DNA of 17,944 bases from an uncultured Alphaproteobacteria bacterium. Lineage in GTDB: Bacteria; Pseudomonadota; Alphaproteobacteria; Caulobacterales; Caulobacteraceae. Both the position numbers and the translations under genes were made by a program. Position 1 is the stretch's first letter. Each line of letters begins with the position of its first letter. Positions 1 through 6,923 of this stretch are shown one piece after another. The stretch covers positions 1 to 17,944 of the forward strand of contig CAIZKE010000050.1 of assembly GCA_903933475.1 (NCBI GenBank), read 5' to 3'. Below the pieces are notes generated by a model. The model was not told the DNA's origin, did not search any database, and saw only the letters and a list, made by a program, of their open reading frames with translations.

Positions 1-774
1 ACCGACACACTCGAACACCACCGGGCGACCGAAGGACTTGCCCATCATCCGCGCCATGGACTGGGCCGCGCGCTGCACCGGGACACCGTAGCTGTCCCAC
101 CGGGCGTGAGGACTTTCCGCGGAGGGATCGATCACCAGGTCGGCGCCAAGCCGCTCCGCTGCTGCCCTGCGGCGCGGCGAATAGTCGGTGGCGATCACCG
201 GTCCATACCCACGCGCCTTCAGGGCCGCGATGACCGCAAGGCCCACGGGGCCGCAGCCCACCACCATGCAGACCGAATCGCGGTCGAGCCGGGCCTTGGC
301 GACAGCGTGCTCTCCGACCGCGAAGGGCTCGGTCAGGGCCGCCTGGTCGGTGGGGAGGCCGTTCGGTACCTCCAGCACCATGGCCTCGGTCAGCAGCATG
401 CGTTCGGCGAATCCTCCAGGAAGGCGATTTGAAAAGCCCAGGGACTCCATGCCGGTCTCTGTCAGCGTGACGGGGACCGAGACCACCCGGGCACCGGTCC
501 GGATCGCCCGGGTCGAGCCCGGGCCGTGATCCAGGACTTCGGCGCAGAACTCGTGGCCGAAGACCGTGTCCGCCGTCGGGTCGAAACCACTCCCGAAACC
601 GCCGTTCCCGCGGGTCGCGGTCTCGATCATGTGCTCCATGTGGTGCAGGGCGTGGAGGTCCGACCCACAGATGCCGCAGGCGAGGGTGCGGACCAGCAAC
701 TGGCCGGGTCCGGGGATCAAGTCCGGGATCTCTTCGCAGACGAGCCGCTTGTTGCGGCGGATGACGGCGCGCAT
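1..774 (-). CDS. Zinc-dependent medium-chain alcohol dehydrogenase, 5' part (runs off the left edge)
   Basis: This is a medium-chain dehydrogenase/reductase that should oxidise an alcohol or reduce a carbonyl; the substrate cannot be read from sequence. The first 258 residues are in the window and the C-terminus lies beyond base 1. The GroES-like catalytic domain carries CGICGSDLH (Cys36 as likely catalytic zinc ligand), GHEFCAEV (His74, Glu75) and an LTEP motif (Glu149). The Rossmann motif GCGPVG is at 173-178, and an acidic residue ending the second strand (Asp197 in ATDYS) suggests NAD(H) preference. After GHE, the four-cysteine structural-zinc lobe of classical ADHs is absent; the segment from 96 to 120 has no cysteine. 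I recall a family of actinobacterial and alphaproteobacterial dehydrogenases built this way. The ATG at 774 is preceded by a good GGGGAGGT ribosome site, and the gene diverges from fabD. Confidence 0.88.
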   Translation of the reverse strand, partial: MRAVIRRNKRLVCEEIPDLIPGPGQLLVRTLACGICGSDLHALHHMEHMIETATRGNGGFGSGFDPTADTVFGHEFCAEVLDHGPGSTRAIRTGARVVSVPVTLTETGMESLGFSNRLPGGFAERMLLTEAMVLEVPNGLPTDQAALTEPFAVGEHAVAKARLDRDSVCMVVGCGPVGLAVIAALKARGYGPVIATDYSPRRRAAAERLGADLVIDPSAESPHARWDSYGVPVQRAAQSMARMMGKSFGRPVVFECVG

Positions 775-919
775 GGCGACCTCCCCGGGGCTTATGGTTT
801 TCCCGGCCATAATGACGGTGCCGGGCAGCCGTGGCCAGAGCCCGCGCCCCTCGGCTTGCCGGGGGCCAGCTTATCCCCTAACCCTCGCCCGTCGCCACTA
901 TTGGGGAGGAGCGCCGGTT
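775..919. promoter_or_regulatory. Divergent intergenic region between the dehydrogenase and fabD
   Basis: These 145 bases separate two divergent genes and must hold both promoters unless fabD is transcribed from elsewhere. Toward fabD, TTGCCGG (856-862) resembles the alphaproteobacterial -35 consensus TTGACGS. It is followed by GCTTATCC (869-876) or CCTAACCC (about 877-884) as weak -10 candidates. Toward the dehydrogenase, an AT-richer patch (about 806-814) reads CATTAT on the minus strand. Neither is a strong match, so exact promoter positions are inference. No operator palindrome was recognised. Confidence 0.35.
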
Positions 920-1864
920 ATGAGTCTTGCCTTTCTGTTTCCGGGCCAGGGCAGCCAGGCCGTCGGTATGGGCTCGGACCTGGCCGCCGCTTTCGCTTCG
1001 GCCCGCGAGGTCTTCGAGGAGGTCGACGAGGCCTTGGGCCAGAAGCTCTCCGCCCTGATGCGGGAGGGTCCCGAGGACCAGCTCACCCTGACGGAAAACG
1101 CTCAGCCCGCCCTCATGGCTGTCAGTCTTGCCGTGATGCGGACGCTGGAGCGGGAATTCGGGATCGGCATTGACCGCGCCGCCTTCGTGGCCGGCCACTC
1201 CCTTGGCGAGTACTCGGCCCTCTGCGCGGCGGGTGCCCTGTCCCTCTCCGACACTGCGCGTCTCCTGAAGCTCCGCGGCCAGGCCATGCAAAGGGCGGTC
1301 CCGGTGGGCGAGGGGGCCATGGCGTCCCTCATCGGTCCCAAGAGCGACCTGGCCCTCGCCGAGGCCGCCGCCGCCGCCGGTTCGGCGGTCGGCGTGTGCG
1401 TCGTCGCAAACGACAACAATGCCGGAAACGTCGTGATTTCCGGCGCGAAGGCCGCCGTGGACCTGGCCATCGAGAAGGCCAAGGAGCTGGGTGCCCGCGC
1501 CATTCCGCTCAATGTCTCGGCGCCCTTCCACTGTCCCCTGATGCAGCCGGCTGCAGACGAGATGGCCGCCGCCCTGGCTGCCGCCTCCATCCAGGCCCCG
1601 CGGGCTCCGGTGGTGGCCAATGTTACCGCCCGGCCGACCCTCGACCCGGAATTGATCCGCAGGCTCCTGGTCGAGCAGGTCACGGGCCGCGTACGCTGGC
1701 GCGAAAGCCTGATCTGGCTGGCGGGCGAGGGCGGGGTAACCCGCTTCGCCGAGGCGGGTTCCGGCAAGGTACTGACCGGCATGGCCAAGCGTATCGCCCC
1801 TGACGCCGAGGCCTCGGCCCTCAACGCCCCGGCCGAACTCGAAGCCTTCGCCGCCAGCCTCTGA
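920..1864 (+). CDS. fabD: Malonyl-CoA:ACP transacylase
   Basis: FabD moves malonyl from CoA to acyl carrier protein, supplying the extender for type II fatty acid synthesis in the cytoplasm. The 314-residue protein has the family's usual length. It starts with the FPGQGSQ oxyanion motif (about 7-13), has the nucleophile in GHSLGEYSA (Ser94), the carboxylate-binding Arg119 in LRGQAM, and the catalytic histidine in APFHCPL (His204). These match Ser92, Arg117 and His201 of the E. coli enzyme. The frame is open upstream to 566, but the ATG at 920 is chosen because GGGGAGGA (903-910) sits at proper spacing and the protein begins exactly at the family's N-terminus. It is first of the fab cluster, 11 bases before fabG. 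No fabH or plsX precedes it here. Confidence 0.97.
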   Translation: MSLAFLFPGQGSQAVGMGSDLAAAFASAREVFEEVDEALGQKLSALMREGPEDQLTLTENAQPALMAVSLAVMRTLEREFGIGIDRAAFVAGHSLGEYSALCAAGALSLSDTARLLKLRGQAMQRAVPVGEGAMASLIGPKSDLALAEAAAAAGSAVGVCVVANDNNAGNVVISGAKAAVDLAIEKAKELGARAIPLNVSAPFHCPLMQPAADEMAAALAAASIQAPRAPVVANVTARPTLDPELIRRLLVEQVTGRVRWRESLIWLAGEGGVTRFAEAGSGKVLTGMAKRIAPDAEASALNAPAELEAFAASL

Positions 1865-1875
1865 GGAGATCCTGC

Positions 1876-2613
1876 ATGTTCGACCTGACCGGCAAGACCG
1901 CCCTTGTCACCGGGGCCACCGGTGGCATTGGCGCTGAGATCGCCCGGGCCCTTCATGGCGCCGGTGCCCATGTGGTGTTGTCCGGAACCCGCGAGTCCGT
2001 CCTGGCGGACCTGGCGACCGAGCTCGGCGGACGGACCAGCATCGTCCCTGCCAACTTGTCCGACTCCGCTGCAGTGGACGGCCTCATCGGGCTGGCCGAG
2101 GCCGCCGCAGGACAGGTCGACATCCTGGTGGCGAACGCTGGCATCACCCGCGACGGGCTTCTCCTGCGGATGAAGGACGATGACTGGGAGCAGGTCCTGA
2201 AGGTCAACCTCGAGAGCTATTTCCGCCTGTCCCGGTCCGCCCTTCGGGGAATGATGAAGCGGCGATTCGGTCGGATCATCGGAATCACCTCGGTGGTCGG
2301 CGTGATGGGAAATCCGGGCCAGGCCAACTATGCGGCCTCCAAGGCGGGCATGATCGGATTTTCCAAGTCGCTGGCGCAGGAGGTGGCGACCCGCGGCGTG
2401 ACTGTGAACTGTGTCGCGCCTGGCTTCATCGAGAGCCCGATGACCGACGCCCTGAATGAGGCCCAGAAGGCTCAGATCCTCACGACCATCCCTACGGGTC
2501 GTCTCGGCTCCGGCGGGGATGTAGCCGCCGCCTGCGTCTATCTCGCCAGTGACGAGGCCGCCTACATGACTGGGCAGACCCTTCATGTGAATGGCGGCAT
2601 GGCCATGATCTGA
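1876..2613 (+). CDS. fabG: 3-oxoacyl-[ACP] reductase
   Basis: FabG is the NADPH-dependent reductase of beta-ketoacyl-ACP in the fatty acid elongation cycle. It is a 245-residue classical short-chain dehydrogenase. The cofactor motif TGATGGIG lies at 12-19, NAG at 87-89, and the catalytic set is Asn111, Ser139, Tyr152 and Lys156 (YAASK). The C-terminal segment with VAPGFIESPMTDAL and the closing GQTLHVNGGMAMI are typical of FabG. The start has a GAGGAG ribosome site overlapping the fabD stop, so the two genes are almost certainly co-translated. The position between fabD and acpP supports FabG over other SDRs. Confidence 0.97.
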   Translation: MFDLTGKTALVTGATGGIGAEIARALHGAGAHVVLSGTRESVLADLATELGGRTSIVPANLSDSAAVDGLIGLAEAAAGQVDILVANAGITRDGLLLRMKDDDWEQVLKVNLESYFRLSRSALRGMMKRRFGRIIGITSVVGVMGNPGQANYAASKAGMIGFSKSLAQEVATRGVTVNCVAPGFIESPMTDALNEAQKAQILTTIPTGRLGSGGDVAAACVYLASDEAAYMTGQTLHVNGGMAMI

Positions 2614-2695
2614 CCCGCTGGCCTGATCGGGGGGGGCATGCTACCAAACCCGCGAACGGTGAGGCCCTGGGTCTCGAATCTGCACCCGGGATCGG

Positions 2696-2726
2696 TTGAC
2701 ATCACGTCGCTGGTCGCGGAATGAAC
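2696..2726 (+). promoter_or_regulatory. Candidate acpP promoter
   Basis: A perfect TTGACA hexamer at 2696-2701 lies in the 138-base gap between fabG and acpP. About 17-18 bases further on, GAATGAAC (2719-2726) partly matches either a TATAAT-type -10 or the Caulobacter-style GCTANAWC. The -35 is strong and the -10 is weak. A separate acpP promoter would fit the very high demand for acyl carrier protein, but this is inferred from sequence alone. Confidence 0.45.
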
Positions 2727-2751
2727 AATTGAACAACAGGGACCCTAACGT

Positions 2752-2991
2752 ATGTCCGATATCCTTGAACGCGTCCGTAAGATCGTCATCGAGCACCTCG
2801 ACGCCGATCCCGAGAAGGTGACCGAAAAGGCCAGTTTCATCGATGACCTGGGCGCCGACAGCCTCGATAACGTCGAGCTTGTCATGGCCTTCGAAGAAGA
2901 ATTTGACATCGAGATTCCGGACGACGCCGCAGAGCACATCCAGACGGTGGGCGATGCGGTGAAGTTCATCGGAGAGCGTCTGGGCGGCTGA
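2752..2991 (+). CDS. acpP: Acyl carrier protein
   Basis: AcpP carries growing acyl chains on a 4'-phosphopantetheine arm for fatty acid, phospholipid and lipid A synthesis. It is 79 residues long and strongly acidic, as expected. The invariant GADSLDNVEL segment places the modified serine at residue 37. The four-helix pattern is complete and the C-terminus KFIGERLGG is typical. The ATG at 2752 follows an AGGGA ribosome site about 9 bases upstream. It lies in the usual fabG-acpP-fabF order and is flanked by a probable own promoter and a downstream hairpin. Confidence 0.98.
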   Translation: MSDILERVRKIVIEHLDADPEKVTEKASFIDDLGADSLDNVELVMAFEEEFDIEIPDDAAEHIQTVGDAVKFIGERLGG

Positions 2992-3015
2992 TGCCTCCAG
3001 GACGTCGAAGATCTG

Positions 3016-3047
3016 ACCGCCGCGTCCCTTCGCTGTGACGCGGCGGT
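3016..3047 (+). terminator. Perfect 11-bp GC hairpin between acpP and fabF (possible partial terminator)
   Basis: ACCGCCGCGTC (3016-3026) is exactly complementary to GACGCGGCGGT (3037-3047), with a 10-base loop. The 3' side is followed by only a short T run (TTTGCATTT). In the 76-base gap between acpP and fabF, such a hairpin could stop part of the transcripts, or protect the acpP 3' end, so that ACP is made in excess of FabF. The weak U-tract and the continuing co-directional operon argue against complete termination. Confidence 0.6.
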
Positions 3048-3067
3048 TTGCATTTGCGGAGGGCTCC

Positions 3068-4351
3068 ATGCGTCGCGTCGTGATTACCGGAATCGGTCTC
3101 CTGACCCCGTTGGGGCAGGGCACAGAGATCACCTGGAAGGCGATCCTCGCCGGTAAGTCAGGCGCAGGGCGGATCACGACCTTCGATCCCGATGGCTACG
3201 CCTGCCAGGTCGCCTGCGAGGTTCCGCGCGTGGACGGCCGCGGTGGCGGCGGTCCCGATGTTGAGGGGGCCTTCGATCCGGATGCAACCCTTGCGCCCAA
3301 GGACCAGCGTCGGGTGGATGACTTTATCCTCTACGCGATCGCTGCCGCCGACGAAGCCATTGCCGATTCCGGCTGGAAGCCCCAGACCCAAGAGGATTTC
3401 GAGCGCACAGGCGTGATCATTGGCTCAGGCATAGGCGGCCTTGCCAGGATTGCCGAAACCGCCATTGAACTTCACGAGAAGGGCCCGCGTCGGGTCAGCC
3501 CCTTCTTCATCCCCTCGGCCCTGATCAACCTCGCCTCGGGCCATGTCTCGATCCGCCACGGCTTCAAGGGCCCGAATCACTCGGTGGTGACGGCCTGTGC
3601 CACCGGTGCCCACGCCATCGGCGACGCTGCCCGAATGATCCGTTACGGCGACGCAGACGTCATGGTCGCCGGCGGTGCCGAGGCCTCGATCTGCCCGATC
3701 GGAGTGGCTGGCTTCATCGCCTGCCGGGCCATGTCCACCGGCTTCAACGACACCCCTGAGAAGGCCAGCCGGCCCTACGACAAGGACCGTGACGGGTTCG
3801 TCATGGGCGAGGGCGCTGGCGTCCTGATCGTGGAAGAATACGAGCACGCCCGCGCCCGCGGCGCGAAGATCTACGCCGAGGTCGGCGGCTACGGAATGGC
3901 TGGAGATGCCTATCACATCACCGCCCCGGCCGAGGACGGCGACGGAGGCTTCCGAGCCATGCGCGCGGCCGTTCGCGACGCCGGAATAGAGCCCTCCGAG
4001 ATCGACTACATCAATGCCCATGGAACCTCGACACCCCTGGGCGACGAGATCGAGCTGGGGGCTGTGACCCGTCTCCTTGGAGACGCCGCCGCCCGCGCCA
4101 CCATGAGTTCGACCAAGGCGGCCACTGGCCATCTCTTGGGCGCCGCCGGGGCCATTGAGGCCGCCTTCGCCTGCCTTGCCATCCGTGACCAGGTCGCGCC
4201 GCCGACCCTCAACCTCGATAATCCCTCGGTGCACACCTTGGTGGACCTCGTCCCCCACAAGGCCAAGCCGATGAAGATTGATATCGCGCTGTCCAACAGC
4301 TTTGGGTTTGGCGGGACCAACGCGTCTCTCGTCCTCAAGAAGGTCCCGTGA
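3068..4351 (+). CDS. fabF: 3-oxoacyl-[ACP] synthase II
   Basis: FabF condenses malonyl-ACP with acyl-ACP to elongate fatty acids. The 427-residue thiolase-fold protein has the catalytic triad Cys177 (TACATGAH), His318 (NAHGTSTP) and His355 (ATGHLLGA). The C-terminal SFGFGGTNAS motif is also present. It is about 14 residues longer than E. coli FabF. The extra length is a Gly/Asp-rich stretch around residues 56-73, before the first conserved core block, and all catalytic positions are shifted by about 15 as a result. The ATG at 3068 is chosen over an in-frame GTG at 3035 because GGAGG (3058-3062) precedes it and MRRVVITGIG is the family start; the GTG lies inside the hairpin. The stop overlaps the mltG start. 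Confidence 0.97.
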   Translation: MRRVVITGIGLLTPLGQGTEITWKAILAGKSGAGRITTFDPDGYACQVACEVPRVDGRGGGGPDVEGAFDPDATLAPKDQRRVDDFILYAIAAADEAIADSGWKPQTQEDFERTGVIIGSGIGGLARIAETAIELHEKGPRRVSPFFIPSALINLASGHVSIRHGFKGPNHSVVTACATGAHAIGDAARMIRYGDADVMVAGGAEASICPIGVAGFIACRAMSTGFNDTPEKASRPYDKDRDGFVMGEGAGVLIVEEYEHARARGAKIYAEVGGYGMAGDAYHITAPAEDGDGGFRAMRAAVRDAGIEPSEIDYINAHGTSTPLGDEIELGAVTRLLGDAAARATMSSTKAATGHLLGAAGAIEAAFACLAIRDQVAPPTLNLDNPSVHTLVDLVPHKAKPMKIDIALSNSFGFGGTNASLVLKKVP

Positions 4352-5340
4352 GAACAAGGCCCCGCCCGGCGCGCTGGCGGGGTTTCGCCGGGGTCGGGCT
4401 CCTTTTGGCCGGCCTGCTCCTCGCGGCCTACCTGAACCTGGGCCCCGGGCCGACGGCCCGGGCAGGGGCCTCGACCCTGGTCTTCCTGCCGAGGGGGTCG
4501 GGGGTTTCTGAAGTGTCCCAGGTCCTGAAATCTTCCGGAGTCATCCGGTCGGAGCGCCTCTTCCAGGTCCTTGCGCGCGCTACGGGTGCGGGGAGGTCCC
4601 TGAAGGCGGGGGAATACGTCATCCCCAGCCGGACCCCAGTCCTTTCGATTCTTTCAGATCTCCAGGCCGGACGGACCCTACACCGCAGCGTTACCCTGGC
4701 AGAGGGGCGGACGTCGGCCATGATCGTTCGGCAGTTACAGAACACGGAATGGCTATCTGGGGACCTCGAGGTTCCCGAAGAGGGCGTCCTGCTTCCGGAA
4801 ACCTACCGGACTGACCGGGGGGACAGTCGCCAGTCCCTGGTCGACCGGATGCGTTCTGACCAGCAGGCCCTCCTTGACCGCCTCTGGGCGGCGCGCCAGC
4901 CGGGCCTGCCCTTCAGTTCGCCTCGCGAGGCGGTGATCCTGGCCTCCATTGTCGAGAAGGAGACCGGACAGGCGAACGAGCGCAGGCGGGTCGCCGGGGT
5001 CTTCATAAACCGGCTCCGGGTGGGCATGCGCCTGCAGAGCGATCCCACCGTGATCTACGCCATCAGCCGGGGCGAGCCCCTTGGCCGGGGCCTGAGGGCA
5101 TCGGAACTCCTGACCCGGAGCCCCTGGAACACCTATGCCTATTCAGGCCTGCCGCCGACTCCCATCGCCAATCCGGGCAAGGCCTCCCTGGAGGCCGTGC
5201 TGGACCCTGTTCAGACCCAGGACCTCTACTTCGTGGCTGATGGCAGTGGCGGGCATGTCTTTGCCCGTGACCTGGCCGGGCATAATGCGAATGTCGCGCG
5301 CTGGCGCGAGATCGAGCGCGCACGGGCGGGAGGCAGCTGA
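4348..5340 (+). CDS. mltG: Endolytic murein transglycosylase
   Basis: MltG is an inner-membrane lytic transglycosylase that cuts nascent glycan strands and is thought to set their length. The 330-residue protein has a short basic N-terminus, one membrane anchor (about 13-29), a LysM-like region (about 42-115) and the YceG catalytic domain. The signature ILASIVEKETGQ places the likely catalytic glutamate at Glu203 (E. coli Glu218). RLQSDPTVIYA and GLPPTPIANPG are further family motifs. The start is GTG, overlapping the fabF stop by four bases (GTGA). An AAGAAGG site just inside fabF suggests translational coupling. The fabF-mltG-yicC-gmk order is familiar from alphaproteobacteria. Confidence 0.95.
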   Translation: MRTRPRPARWRGFAGVGLLLAGLLLAAYLNLGPGPTARAGASTLVFLPRGSGVSEVSQVLKSSGVIRSERLFQVLARATGAGRSLKAGEYVIPSRTPVLSILSDLQAGRTLHRSVTLAEGRTSAMIVRQLQNTEWLSGDLEVPEEGVLLPETYRTDRGDSRQSLVDRMRSDQQALLDRLWAARQPGLPFSSPREAVILASIVEKETGQANERRRVAGVFINRLRVGMRLQSDPTVIYAISRGEPLGRGLRASELLTRSPWNTYAYSGLPPTPIANPGKASLEAVLDPVQTQDLYFVADGSGGHVFARDLAGHNANVARWREIERARAGGS

Positions 5341-6227
5341 TGGCGACGCTCAGTGGAATGACCGGTTTCGGGCGCACAGAGGGCGCATCTGGCGGTTGGT
5401 CCTGGGTTGTGGAGGCCCGGTCCGTCAACGGACGCGGCCTGGATGTGCGATTTCGTGGCCCCCCGGGATTTGACGCCCTTGAGCGTCTGACCCGGGAGGC
5501 GGCCCAGGCCCGTTTCCAGAGGGGACAGGTCTCCGTCACGGTGACGGCCCGCCGGATTGAGACCGGTGCCCCTGTGCGGGTCAATGTCGATCTGGCCCGG
5601 CGGCTGCTCGAGGCCGGTGAGCCCTGGGTCGCCGACGGGCGGGTGCTGCGGCCCTCCCTGGACGGCCTTCTCGGCCTTCGTGGCGTACTTGAGGGCGAGC
5701 CAGTCGAGGAGGATCCCCTCGCCCTCCTGGAAGTCGCGGCGCAGCTGGGCGAGGCGGTGGTGTCTGCCCTCGACGCCCTGGTTTCCGCCCGCCGGGAAGA
5801 GGGGCTTCAGTTGCTAGGCGTTCTCGCGGGGCATCTCGACGCGGTGGAGTCCCGGGTCCAGCGGGCGTCGGACCTGGCCGGGGCTCAGGTCGAGTTCATC
5901 CGGACGCGGTTTGCGCGTCGGCTCTCCGAAATCGCCGGGGAGGGCCCCGACATTGCTGAGCGGGCCTTCCTTGAGGCGTCCACCCTGGCAGTCAAGGCAG
6001 ACGTCCAGGAGGAACTCGACAGGCTGGAAGGTCATGTGGCGAGTGCCAGGACACTGCTTGCCGCCGGCCTGGGCGTCGGTCGGAGGTTAGATTTCCTGAC
6101 ACAGGAATTCATGCGTGAAGCCAACACGTTATGTTCGAAAGCTGCAGTCCCGGAACTGACCCGGGTGGGTCTGGACCTCAAGGCGGTGATCGATCAGTTT
6201 CGAGAACAGGTCCAGAATGTCGAGTGA
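5340..6227 (+). CDS. yicC: YicC-family endoribonuclease-like protein
   Basis: This is a 295-residue YicC-family protein. The E. coli member has been reported as an endoribonuclease acting in small-RNA decay; the role here is inferred from family. The N-terminal YicC domain opens with SGMTGFGR and continues with EARSVNGRGLDVRFR (about 26-40). The C-terminal DUF1732 region (about 220-295) carries EELDRLEGH, DFLTQEFMREANTLCSKA and a closing FREQVQNVE. The ATG overlaps the last base of the mltG stop (TGATG), and GGGAGG lies just upstream. In many bacteria yicC is the immediate neighbour of gmk, as here. Confidence 0.93.
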   Translation: MATLSGMTGFGRTEGASGGWSWVVEARSVNGRGLDVRFRGPPGFDALERLTREAAQARFQRGQVSVTVTARRIETGAPVRVNVDLARRLLEAGEPWVADGRVLRPSLDGLLGLRGVLEGEPVEEDPLALLEVAAQLGEAVVSALDALVSARREEGLQLLGVLAGHLDAVESRVQRASDLAGAQVEFIRTRFARRLSEIAGEGPDIAERAFLEASTLAVKADVQEELDRLEGHVASARTLLAAGLGVGRRLDFLTQEFMREANTLCSKAAVPELTRVGLDLKAVIDQFREQVQNVE

Positions 6228-6249
6228 GATCGGAATGGGGGGAACTTCC

Positions 6250-6909
6250 ATGACTTCGACGGAATCCGCCCGTCCCTGGGAAGTTCAGAGGCGGGGGCTC
6301 CTGCTGTTGATCTCCAGCCCTTCGGGTGCTGGCAAGACCTCCTTGTCCCGCCGTCTGGTATCGGACCATGACGACCTGGTCCTGTCGATTTCCGCCACCA
6401 CACGGGCGCCGCGCCCCGGCGAGGCCGAGGGCCGCGAGTACTATTTCGTCTCTCCGGAGCGGTTCGACGAGATGGTGGCGGGCGGCCAACTTCTGGAATG
6501 GGCTCATGTCCATGGCCACCGCTACGGCACCCCCCGGGTGCCCGTGGAGTCGGCACTGGCCGAAGGGCGTGACGTATTGTTCGACATCGACTGGCAGGGC
6601 GCGGCCCAGATCCGCAATGCCCTGCCCGAAGACAGTGTCAGCGTCTTCGTCCTGCCGCCCTCCTGGGCCGATCTCGCCCGTCGGCTCCATGCCCGGGCTC
6701 AGGACGCCGAGGCGGTGATCCAGCAGCGCCTGGAGCGCGGGCGCGAAGAGATCACCCACTGGGGCGACTACGACTATGTCATCGTGAACAAGAACTTCGA
6801 CCGGGCCTTTGCGGACCTCGGCCACATCTACAGGGCCGAGCGCATGAAGCCGTCGCGCAATCCCTGGCTGCCGGACTTCGTCCGGCGGCTGGGTTCGGAA
6901 TCTACCTGA
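6250..6909 (+). CDS. gmk: Guanylate kinase
   Basis: Gmk phosphorylates GMP (or dGMP) to GDP with ATP, feeding GTP and (p)ppGpp pools. From the ATG at 6250 the protein has 219 residues. The P-loop SSPSGAGKTS is at 22-31, the GMP-binding TTRAPRPGE at about 50-58, and GREYYFVSPERF at 61-72. The GQLLEWAHVHGHRYGTP block and the lid with basic residues follow. Start choice is uncertain: in-frame ATGs at 6217 (overlapping yicC by 11 bases), 6235 and 6250 are all possible. I prefer 6250 because a G-rich ribosome site (GGGGGGAA, about 6237-6244) precedes it and the extra N-terminal residues are not family-like. Confidence 0.93.
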   Translation: MTSTESARPWEVQRRGLLLLISSPSGAGKTSLSRRLVSDHDDLVLSISATTRAPRPGEAEGREYYFVSPERFDEMVAGGQLLEWAHVHGHRYGTPRVPVESALAEGRDVLFDIDWQGAAQIRNALPEDSVSVFVLPPSWADLARRLHARAQDAEAVIQQRLERGREEITHWGDYDYVIVNKNFDRAFADLGHIYRAERMKPSRNPWLPDFVRRLGSEST

Positions 6910-6923
6910 CCCCGGAGCGTCAC

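Noticed and set aside
1102..2586. A 494-codon open frame on the minus strand opposite fabD and fabG
   Set aside because: It is a shadow of high-GC coding sequence. The plus strand encodes complete FabD and FabG with all catalytic residues, while the antisense translation is low in hydrophobic core residues and shows no domain.
2666..2690. Inverted repeat (arms CCTGGGT and ACCCGGG) in the fabG-acpP gap, considered as a fabG terminator
   Set aside because: The stem is only 7 bp with one G-U pair and an 11-base loop, and no T-run follows. It sits directly before the candidate acpP -35, so I cannot assign it a role.
3035..3067. Upstream in-frame GTG start for fabF
   Set aside because: It lies inside the acpP-fabF hairpin, has no ribosome site, and would add residues not found at the start of FabF proteins; the ATG at 3068 is well placed.
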